Shown here: piece by piece, positions 55,017 through 64,000 of the stretch
Position numbering within the stretch: the first letter of the stretch is position 1
How the letters are laid out: each line of letters begins with the position of its first letter
NCBI GenBank assembly: GCA_917880885.1
Contig: OU862931.1
Span: forward strand, 16,906,736-16,970,735
Length of the DNA: 64,000 nt
Direction of reading: 5' to 3'
Source: Limnephilus marmoratus
Taxonomy: Eukaryota > Arthropoda > Insecta > Trichoptera > Limnephilidae
Translations under genes and position numbers: made by a program
The notes under the pieces: model-generated
Database searches by the model: none
The model's input: the letters and a program-made list of their open reading frames with translations, nothing else
What the model was told of the DNA's origin: nothing

Positions 55017-55241
55017 TGTTAAATACAGACTCGAGTGTAGGCGAGGTTATTTATAAATAATGCGCGTATTGGCGATATGGATATTTATTATAAGTAATGG
55101 CTATAAATACGTCCTAACTAACGTGTTGGCGGTTGGAAAAAGAGAGTGAGGAGAGGCCTGCATCTCCTTTTATATGCGGGATCACCTGTCTCGCTCTTGT
55201 ATGGCCGGAAACAGGTGTGCCACCCTAAAACCTCTCTCACA
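55017..55241 (-). repeat. 5' LTR
   Basis: Same 225 bp as 50169-50393. Carries the promoter of the element in this family type; no clear TATA was assigned. Confidence 0.96.
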
Positions 55242-55246
55242 AGACT

Positions 55247-56083
55247 ATTAAAAAAAAATTACTGATATTTTTAAGACATTTCCACGCAGTTAGTTTTACA
55301 ATGGAATCATTTATAATACTTCTAAGCGATTAAATTTTCAAAACAAAAATAGGTAAATGATTTTGTATGATTTTGCAATATTTCGCATGGCTTCATCTTA
55401 ATGATTTAAGTTCAACAATATTAAACAATGTAAATACGCAATAATGTTAGCGGCTCCAAAATACAAAATTCACTCCGACCAAAGAGGAAAAATCAATTAG
55501 GTGATATCCTGTTTACGATTTCTTATTCCTTCACATTGCACTGGTTCGAATTTCAATTCTGACCGACCATCGTCTCGTGCCAATAAGTGCCTTTCAAGTT
55601 GGCACATTGCTATAGAACCAAATTCTTGAGGGCCAAGAATGGCATAGGATAATATACATACCAGTACCCACTACTTCAGTAGCCTTACCAAGCTTTAGTG
55701 GTCGGTACAGTTCAAGTATTTTGGGGAATTGGGTTACCAAACGCGGCGGTAATGTGAGAAGAGAAAATATCTCAAGGGCGTGTTGATGTGGTTGTCTATC
55801 TGTCTTCTTGAATACGATCTTCCGGGATAATCAAGAATATTATATCTTCGAAAAGAGAGTTTATTGGAGGATTAGTGTGTGAGAAATGTTGGCTCCATTC
55901 CCACAGAGCAATCTTTTGAAAAAAAAAAATAACCAAACAAACCCGAAACAGAGATGCGCATTTTCATCCCCCGACAAAATATCCCTCGATGTAATATCCT
56001 AAGGTCAAAATGTATCTTCACTACGCTGAATTCTTTCTTGTAACTATTTTTGAATAATAATTTATTGTTAAAGATAAACGAAA
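55247..56083. other. Gene-free stretch
   Basis: Nothing recognised; CGCGGCGGTAA at 55743 also occurs at 28631 within the same few bases (CCAAACGCGGCGGTAA), a small shared motif. Confidence 0.45.
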
Positions 56084-56447
56084 CAATTTAGCTTTGTTTG
56101 AACCACTTATACAATTGAGTATAGCCGACCGGTTTCGAAACGACCGTTCCTTCTTCAGGGCAAACGTATACTGATTTGACAGTTACGAAATATGGATGGG
56201 AACAATGTATTATTATGGTAGGGGTGGAGCCGTTGCTAGGTATTAATGAAGAGTGGGTGGGTAGGGGAACATATCCATGATTGGGCTATAAGACAATGTT
56301 TTTTGTTTGTTGATAATAGATTCATTATTTTTAAGGGATTTTTTTTTATTTCCAAGGCTTCTAAGTTATCTAAGCGTTTTCCTTTATTTGACGGTCGTTC
56401 CGAAACCATACTCAAATATATAAGTGGTTCAAACAAAGTTAAATTGT
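56084..56447. mobile_element. Long inverted-repeat element (MITE or foldback)
   Basis: The arms share GTTTGAACCACTTATA, GAGTAT and GAAAC-and-GACCGT in mirror order at 56084-56150 and 56391-56447 (about 55 bp, imperfect). No target duplication resolved. No coding potential. Confidence 0.7.
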
Positions 56448-58229
56448 TAAAACTAAATGCTATCTATATAGTGGCTTGGATAAATTTTATCTTTTTATTT
56501 TTAATATGCGACATCCATTGACTTTTCTGCAAGTCTAGGATAAATATTTATTTTTATTTTTAACATTGAGTAAAACCTTAAATTGTAATATTACAAAAAT
56601 AAGTGATTGGTTTTCATTTAATAGTAGTTACGACTAAAAGCATGCATTATTATTTTATAATTTGAAGTTATTAAGCAAAGATACTGTTCCCGCTTAAAGG
56701 TTTATCACTAAATATTCAGCAATCCACTTCTGTATCAATACAATGGCAACAAAATGATAGGTAGGTAACACTCACGGAAGTTAGAAGGCAGCAGTTTTAT
56801 CTGGGATAATCCATTTCAAGAACACAAAAGTATCTCATTGAGTTATCACTAAAAGCGGCGCGAACAGATACAAATCAAAAATAAATATTAAAAATTTAAG
56901 AGAACAGAATATTTATTTATTTTACGCCCAGGGGGCTTTTACATAAATATAAAAAGACAGTACAATTTTAACATGAGATAAAAATAATATAAATAAAGTT
57001 ACGATAGAAAATAAAAATACAAACATGAAATAAAAATTAAAGCAACAAAAATTTTAAAATTCAGTGAGAAATAAAAAAAGTAAAGTTACGTTAAAAAATA
57101 ATATGAAGGACTGGTAAAATGGACGGTTAATTTTAAAAGATGGGCGTAAATACAGATTTTTGGTTCGTCATATTGGATTACATCGTTTATATGCGTAAAA
57201 GTAATTATTTTTATTTGTTACCTAAGTTCACGCAACAAAGCTTTGTTTTTATTGATAACGCTTTATAACAACGTCCTGAGGTTAAATTGACTAAGAGCGT
57301 TTAACCAGCCAACGGACAAAAAACCACATTTCGTCGAAAGTTGTTCTTACGATCATGCAGGGCGGTTACAATGAGAAAGATTAATTATTCTCCGTACCAG
57401 CTTTTTAAAATTATAACTCAATATCGAATTTATTTCAATCCAAATTAGCTTTAATTTATACCTTCTCCAAAAATGCTGAAAGGCGTGATGATAAAACTTT
57501 TAAAATAATGTACTTTTTGTAATTATTTTTTGATTATAAGTATTTATCATTTTTCAATAATGTCTAAATTTAATAAGAATGTTAAAAAAATCTGAAATAT
57601 ATTAGTTTGTAAGTGCGCAAATAAATACACAAATGGGCCAATTTTCGTCAAGAAACACATGTACGTACATATTTTTTAATGATTTTATTGAAACTAAAAT
57701 TAAAATTCTAAAACATGCGTTTGCTAGATAATGTATTGATTTATTTTACTGCATGATTATATTATTTGAAATGGGTGTGGTATAATACAAAATCTTTTTT
57801 GAAAATTTAACAAATCTGCCAACGACCTATGGAATAACCTTATTATACTAAAAATTAAAAAATTTTCTCAAAATTTATTACATGCGACGAATGCTAGATA
57901 AAAGAACAATCTTTCGAAATCAATTTATTTTTTTGTGGAAAAGAGTCGATACGTCTAAAATCTGATTTGAAAATGACATATTTCTGATTTTCTCTGGTAA
58001 TGCCCTCTTAGCCTTCAACATTTATTTGAATTTCACAAAATCGATTTAATTTTTTAGTACCGACATACGCGAAGTACCGCAGATTATTGTCAAGATAAGC
58101 CTTTTATTATACACATATTCAGGTTTGTTGACCGCTCCTCATTGCAGCCAGCCAACCTACCGGAAAGTTAGTCGTGGGAAAATGCTCCCAGCATAATACA
58201 ATACAATCACGCCTCTAGCTATTACTATA
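56448..58229. other. Gene-free AT-rich stretch
   Basis: 56905-57110 resembles an A-rich LINE tail (TATTTATTTATTTTACGCCC and onward). Otherwise nothing recognised. Confidence 0.45.
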
Positions 58230-58400
58230 CGCTATACTAGACACAGGCGCGTACTACGTACTACGAGCGCGACCACGTAGATTTATCTAGAACAGCGGAG
58301 ATGGGGGGCGCGCGGCGGTAGGCGATCGCGGCGAAGAGCCGGCCGACCTTGAACCGCGGCGAGTATAGCGGGGGGCACGCAGACAATGGGATATAATGAG
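58230..58400. other. CpG-rich patch
   Basis: GGGCGCGCGGCGGTAGGCGA, GGCGAAGAGCCGGCCGACCT and similar stand out in a very AT-rich area. A 67-codon minus frame crosses it. Could be a promoter, an exon or a foreign insertion; not resolved. Confidence 0.4.
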
Positions 58401-59184
58401 AAATATAAAGTGCGAGCGATAACCTGCCAACGACAATTACCCAGGTACGAGACACTTGCATCATATTTTAAATAATAGTTTTCGCATCAGAAAGGCTTTA
58501 TAAGGCATTCAGTATTTTAAAAATAATTAAATTTACGGTTTTTTTATATTTATTTTTTTCTATTCTTGAACGTACAGATTATTACATTGGTTTACATTTT
58601 ACATAGATAATAAGTTTAGTTATAAGAAAAAAAATATGTTAAAGATCCGTAACTGTTTGTAAATAGGTAAGTAGTAGAATTTTTTGTACACCTCACTAGA
58701 CTTACCTGTGCCGAGGTTTTCCAATGTTTGGGAATAAGTGCTATTCTGTCGACATAAGTAGAAACACCGTATCTTCCTTGATATTGTCAAGAAGGGCTCT
58801 GTGGGTCGACCCATGGCGGCAGTATCGAATACATAAATTAAAAATAAGTTGCATTTAAGATCTATTGAGATATTCTTAGCACCTTGATTAAATTTAAGAT
58901 AAATAATTGTCTTGATAAATAGGTTGGTATATTTTACTATGGACCACACGCCACTGGAATAAATAATATTGTGGTAATAGTAACGTTGAAGCAATAGTTA
59001 CATAATAGCCATTTAAACAGATATACTTAACTTTTTAAATAAAGAAGAGTGTCTGGCGGATAGCCGCGTTGGCGGTGTGGATTTGATTTTTACCTATACA
59101 TATCTACAGTTTTATTCCGAGATAATGAATTCAAAAATATGGAATTTTGCACACTTGACATTTTGAAAAGCTCTACGAATAGTA
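58401..59184. other. Gene-free stretch
   Basis: 59066-59125 repeats the target sequence seen around 430-460 (GGATTTGATTTT, TCTACAGTTTTA). No gene. Confidence 0.45.
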
Positions 59185-59618
59185 TGAATATATATACCCT
59201 CGACTCTGGGCAGAAACAGGCGGTCCGTTTGATAGATTCTCCCTTAACAGACGGATTGCAATCTTAAGAGCACAGGAGTCTGGTGGACTTGTTCTACCGG
59301 TATTACAATGGGAGACGCACCGAGGAACTAGCGTCATTGATCCCTTCGGCACCGGTGCATTGTCGGGAAACACGCCAAACGCGTGCCCAACATATGTACA
59401 TGGTTGGCATTTGTCAAATGAGAACGGGTCGCTTCTGTAAATCGGTGGAACGATTTGCCGGTCTCCATGTTTCCTCCTTCCTACAACATGGGTCTCTTCA
59501 AGTCCAATGTTCATTCCTTCCTCTCCTCAAAAAGACCCTCCACACAGCATCTCAGATGACATAGGCCCTGAGGGAAATTATTTTCCACAGGGCCTCCTGT
59601 GCGGAGTTAATGTAAAAC
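59185..59618 (+). pseudogene. Jockey/CR1-like LINE 3' fragment, copy L4
   Basis: Plus-sense. QKQAVRLIDSPLTDGLQS, stop, then LFYRYYNGRRTEELASLIPS and APVHCRETRQTRAQHMYMVG; later the frame is shifted where ARLWNDLP should be. 3' UTR hairpin (CCCTGAGG then CCACAGGG) with a short A-tail. Inactive. Confidence 0.85.
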
Positions 59619-60959
59619 AAATTGCCGAGGACTTCATCTAGTTTCAAAATAAAAATCCACGTGGTTTAAACCAGAGGATCATCTATTTTTGCGTAAAACT
59701 GCGTAACCAAAAACGAGAGATTTAAAAATATGAAGTATTTAACCAATTATTTTCGTGACAGAAATGAACCGAATTGTTAAGGACAAGTCTTACCTAAAAA
59801 AAAACTCGTCAAAATAATTTTCATTTTTAAATGCTTTATCAAATTACAAACTCAGCAAAATTTTAACATATAGTTAAAAAGGGATCTATTTATTCTTTAA
59901 ACGATTTTTTTTTTATAGCATAAAATATATTTGTAAGTCAATTAAAAGCTCATGCAAGTGGCTCATTACCTAGAAATTATACTACGCGGAGTTAGTTAGT
60001 AGTTTGATAGTACTTCGGTCACGGCCCCCGGCCACTGTAGATAATATAGGTACACCAGGTTGATAAACTACACACACTGGGTTACCCTTGAAAATTAAGC
60101 AGATCAATACACCTAGATAAAACAATTAAGTATAATGAAAAATGAAAAAAAGAGAAAAATGCGTTTTATTACGTTGGTTTCGGTTGGTTGGTACTTTCGA
60201 TGTTTTGATGTAACTATGCATCATCTTCCTCCAACGCATGTTCCCTCATTCCTCCACCCAACCAAGTTCCTGTCCTTATCTGACCTACATGTGTGACCAT
60301 TTACAACAATAAATTGTTGTACAATTAGTCTGTTAAAGTAACCTGTGCAATGATCAACCTCAATGCTCTCCCAGTGCGTTTAATATCGACTCTGTTACGT
60401 ATACGTACTTGTGCAGTGATTACCGTCAGCTGTGTTCCAGATGATTATAATATCGATTTACCATAATACGGTAACAGGAGAATTATAGGGGTAAGTCAGT
60501 CCTCAGAATAATCCAAGTTAAGTCATCTTAGTTTACCAACTTCCACCATAATTGTGCGAACTTGTAAAGTTTATAATTACTAACGATTACACTCCACAAA
60601 TTGATTTGCGGAGAATGTATGCGACCTACACGAAGTAAACATATAAGTATAAAATTCACTAAGCTTTAGGTAGCAAACCCAATTACTAGCGTTAACCTCC
60701 TGCAAAAATGAAAGCCTTTCAGGCAAAAATAAATAAACATATGAAAATTGAACGGGAGATATGATACCTTATGAATGGCGATGCGGCATGGAACTGGCAT
60801 AAAATTAAAAGCGGACTGAATGCAGTAGAAGTGAGATCCCTGATGCTCATGTTCGTCTAATTCTAAGATCAAGTATGTGTCAGTAATTGACTACTGAACA
60901 AGAGAAATTCGGCCACTAAGACGGTTTAAACGGTTTAAACGGTGTAAACAAGTAGGGCA
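59619..60959. other. Gene-free stretch
   Basis: Nothing recognised; the 68-codon minus frame at 60666 has no known domain. Confidence 0.45.
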
Positions 60960-61063
60960 GATAAAAAGAGGGTCAGCAGATGATGTTGACGGGCAAGTGG
61001 ATGAAAAAATGGATGTCCAGAGAGATATGGAACGATCTAGTTAGTCAAATAATTCAGTGAGGT
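60960..61063 (+). pseudogene. Possible RTE-type LINE tail (R4)
   Basis: A frame with GKWMKKWMSREIWNDLVSQI ends in a stop. W----R--WN-LV is like the final residues of RTE-type ORF2. Short and uncertain. Confidence 0.3.
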
Positions 61064-61415
61064 CCTGACAGAAGAGTATGCATTCTTGTGGATAAAGCAA
61101 GGAAGTGTGTCAATAAATAGGTTGGTTTTGTTCGACGAAAATTCGGCACTTCAAAAACAATTGTTCACTATTTCAGGTACGTTTTTGTTGGTTTGACCTC
61201 AGCTCTCGTATGAACGACCGAGGTATACAAACGTCTACGAAGTTCGCTAAACTATTAATCTTGGCGAACGCGCTTGTTATCTTCTGGATTTTGAAAAACA
61301 ATATAAGTATATTTAGTATTTAGCGTTAACAAAGCGGCAAGGTGTTTGGCCCTGGGTACAGACATCAGGGGGCAAATAAAAACAATTTAAAATGTTTGTT
61401 CATGAATACAGTTCG
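61064..61415. other. Gene-free stretch
   Basis: Nothing recognised. Confidence 0.5.
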
Positions 61416-61848
61416 ATTTTTTTTGCGTTAGCTCCACGCAGAGGAAAATTATTCACCTGAGGACTTGTGTTATCTTTGGGGAAGCTGTGTGGAGTATCTT
61501 TTTAGAAAAGGAAGGAGAAGAAGTTCTGGGAAGGAAAACGGTATGAGGGATGGGCAGGAATCAGGGAGTTAGTTTGTCCATGAGTAACAGACTTACTCCC
61601 ACTACGGTGCAAGGCGATGTTACGAGAGAATCCTGCTGGAGAGATCAAATTGTCTCCCTCATCCAGTCACTCTCGAACCGGCCTTCCACGCATTTGATGG
61701 GCTGATGCGTGCGCCGCCTAGACCCGGACAAGCCTTACCCCACGAACCTGGGCACCACTGCTAAGTCACTTATGGCAGAGATGTTGATTTTCTAATAGAT
61801 GCTTCCCGTACCTTTACAGGCAGCCGTACCCTTACCCGCCTCCCAAAT
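61416..61848 (-). repeat. SINE-like family A, copy A6
   Basis: Minus-sense. GTTAGCTCCACGCAGAGGAA, the hairpin reduced, body CGAACCTGGGCACCACTGC and head GCAGCCGTACCCTTACCCGC. Confidence 0.75.
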
Positions 61849-62025
61849 TGTAAAATATGGTATAGCATTCAAAAATATTATTAAAGGCATAATTAACAAA
61901 ATAAACGATTTGCTAAGTGTTATAAGCCAGATTGGGTTGTAAGGAAACCTCCCCGATAGCAACATAAACGGTAGACATGGTGCTGAATGGGTCATTTTTA
62001 CTATTCGTTCCTGCGCTCAATCGCT

Positions 62026-62163
62026 CGGCTGTAGAATGGCCAGCATTTGTGTTCCCTCGTCATTAAACAAAGATATCTTCAAAGATATCCGCCTTAAAAA
62101 ATGATATAAGAACTAAGATTTCCCACAGGGCATTTAGTATGGAGTTAATATTAAAAAAAAACT
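62026..62163 (+). pseudogene. Jockey/CR1-like LINE 3' scrap, copy L5
   Basis: VEWPAFVFPRH, a stop and TKISSKIS resemble LWNDLPASVFPPSYNMGLFK of L2. The tail CAGGGCATTTAGTATGGAGTTAAT and A-run match the LINE 3' end. Confidence 0.6.
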
Positions 62164-62309
62164 CACCTTACATTTCTTTAGCCTGTAATGTTTGGTCACC
62201 AGATCTGCTAATAAAAGAAGTCAATCGATCACACATTGCCTTTACATTTTTTCTTTCCCCTTCTAATAATTCCTTCCGTCTAAAAATCTAGGTTACATAA
62301 TTCCACAAT

Positions 62310-62480
62310 TGGGATGTTATGAGGCTGAAGGAAGTGAGGAGGGGAAGGAGATGAGGAAGAGAAAGGTGGGGAAGTACCTGAATATTCAAATCTGGTCACT
62401 AAAACCATTTCAAGCAACGTTTATATTCAGAATGGTTGTCTTACACCATGGCGATTCTGAGAGTATCTTCAACACTGGAA
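62310..62480 (+). repeat. Repeat family B, longest copy
   Basis: GAGGCTGAAGGAAGTGAGGA, GGGAAGTACCTGAATATTCA, CCATTTCAAGCAACGTTTAT and GGCGATTCTGAGAGTATC give the best view of the family's 3' two-thirds. Confidence 0.6.
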
Positions 62481-62549
62481 CGTGCCTCAAATACACCATA
62501 TATTTTTATAAATGAATTAATTATTTGTTAAATAACATAAAATATATTT

Positions 62550-62630
62550 GCACCCGCCCGGATTCGATCCCGCTACATTCAGATTGTGAATCAGGAGCCT
62601 TACCTCCGACTACGGAGGCAGTCAACTCTC
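62550..62630 (-). repeat. tRNA-like sequence
   Basis: Minus strand: GCCTCCGTAGTCGGAGGTAA, an arm with ATTCACAATCTG, and B box GGGATCGAATCCGGGC. The acceptor stem is poor. A tRNA pseudogene or SINE head is likelier than a working tRNA. Confidence 0.45.
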
Positions 62631-64000
62631 AGTTGGAACTCTCGTATGGTAGGTATCAATAAGTAAAAAAAAAGAATAAAGTTATTAGTAAAACCTTCAG
62701 TCTTTGTATTGTTCTCCTGACCCTGTAAAGTGTAAAGCGTGGAGTTCACGCGTGACGTGGTGTCGGCAAGTTCGCCACGCTCGCCTCGACTACTATATCT
62801 ACATATTTACAAAGTGGAAGCAGGCTCCCCTGTGAGCCGGCAAAGCAAAGAGGTCATACACCCAAAGGATCACGTGAAGTTCTTGCTCAGATCAACAAAC
62901 GCAACTACACAAGTATAAGTCATAAGAAGGCTGTGATTCGATGTAGGTTTATTAGTTAGCACGATCTTGTGTTTCGTTGTTGATTGTTAGCGATTGTAGA
63001 CATTCTACAAACGTGCTCCTGAAATAATAAAATCAATAGATAAAAACGGTTTGCCGTCGATCCATTCGTACATATTAACTTAACACCTCAGGCCTCGACG
63101 ATTATTTGTCAGAAGGTCAAAATATTTCCGTTTTACAATAAAATGCAAATAAATAGATTATTTCTGAATCTGAATATACCCGAAAACTTAAAACTGTTTT
63201 GAAAAGGTGATAAAATACGATATGAAATTATGAATCGAAATAAACAAATAATTTGTTAACTCTAAAAATTTTGCATGCAAACATAACAAAGTTTTAAGAA
63301 TGGCGCACCTTACTTTTTTTTTAACTAAAATTACTGATAACGAAAATAAAATAAAAATCAGTGTACAATTCATACGCGGTAGAAAACTAACTAACTACTA
63401 TTCAGAAAACTAAAGTAGACAAGATGGGGAGGCTAGGGAGTACCGCACAAAGAGAAGACCGATTAGTCTCATTCTCCCGCAGGCTAAATTCTATAGGTGT
63501 AAGTGTTTGTCTCTTTTTAGTCTTATTTTTCGTTTCATCGAGTTTCAAATCACAACGGCGCTAAAGAAGTTTTCACATCAAAAATAGGCACACATTTCAA
63601 TAGGCAAATCAACTCAGTTTTTTGTTGTTTCATGTAAAAATAATTAATAATAAAATCCCAAACTTTCATAATTTATTTTCAAATTGCAATCTGAAACTTT
63701 GGATTCATGAAGATGTACATTTTAATTATTTAGCGGTTAACTTTTAGATTTAAATATAATGCGTGATGTTTTTTTTTCTTTCTAACACCGTTTAGATAAC
63801 CATGATAGTAAGGGAGACACAACGCTTTCTATGAGATTTACATGATTTGTTCCGAAAACACAACAAATAGAACTGACTGACTTGACCTTGTGCGCAATTT
63901 AGACAAAAAGGGAATGTCGTATAAAAATTCATCCATTCCAAGAATTGAACCTTCAAATTTTGTGCACAAAAAACACCAGAAGTAATATTCTTGGAAACAA
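62631..64000. other. Gene-free stretch
   Basis: A moderately GC-rich patch at 62730-62900 has no recognised frame. The rest is AT-rich. Confidence 0.45.

Larger units (their letters stand above)
50169..55241 (-). mobile_element. Intact Ty3/Gypsy LTR retrotransposon
   Basis: Complete 5073-bp element on the minus strand. LTRs are 50169-50393 and 55017-55241, both 225 bp, starting TG and ending CA, with no difference seen between them. Both sides carry AGACT (50164-50168, 55242-55246), a 5-bp target duplication. The minus-strand order is LTR, primer-binding site, leader, gag-pol, polypurine tract, LTR. There is no env frame. Identical LTRs and an unbroken frame point to a recent insertion. Confidence 0.97.

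Noticed and set aside
62550..62630. Functional tRNA gene
   Set aside because: The acceptor stem does not pair well and the anticodon loop is unclear; kept only as tRNA-like.

Overview
The window reads as intergenic or deep-intronic DNA from an insect, most likely a moth or butterfly. This is inferred from the AT-rich base composition, the very high density of transposon relics, Helitron-like elements whose 5' end is built around CTACTAATATTATAAAG and whose 3' end is CTAG, RTE- and Jockey/CR1-type LINE tails, and a mariner relic. No bacterial, organellar or CRISPR feature is present and no intact host gene is recognisable. Nearly every supportable feature is a mobile element or repeat.

The one complete coding element is a Ty3/Gypsy LTR retrotransposon on the minus strand (50169-55241). 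Its two 225-bp LTRs look identical by eye, it has a 5-bp target duplication AGACT, a primer-binding site, a polypurine tract and one uninterrupted gag-pol frame (protease, reverse transcriptase, RNase H, DD35E integrase). It looks recently inserted and potentially active.

Left third (1-25 kb): a foldback element (458-650), an RT relic (3505), six copies (window-wide) of a SINE-like family 'A', Helitron-like elements with G-rich cargo (5739, 12664, 19507), a hAT MITE with 8-bp duplication (6846-7775), piggyBac-like MITEs (TTAA flanks), a deleted mariner (9884-10587), a SINE nested in a LINE (10862-11600), a large foldback (16119-16392), two RTE-type LINE tails (18213 and 21391) and a GC-rich hAT element nested in another hAT-like repeat (24093-25165).

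Middle (25-45 kb): three minisatellites (15-bp, 18-bp and 54-bp units), a Harbinger-type element with a transposase remnant (33779-34375), LINE 3' ends with a shared hairpin, a perfect 38-bp-arm palindrome (36915-37008), a foldback split by a LINE (38090-38837), a Tc1/mariner-like element with perfect 30-bp TIRs (38939-39708), a putative TATA promoter with a short first exon (42377-42466), and a Helitron-like end carrying five perfect trimeric heat-shock elements (44144-44323).

Right third (45-64 kb): MITEs, an exon-like patch (48867-48990, minus), the Gypsy element, a long inverted repeat (56084-56447), a CpG-rich patch (58230-58400), more LINE and SINE copies and a tRNA-like sequence (62550-62628). 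How the elements relate is clearer than any gene function: SINE family A and a Jockey/CR1-like LINE share a 3' tail with a hairpin, suggesting that the LINE machinery moved the SINE, and nested insertions give a relative order of events.
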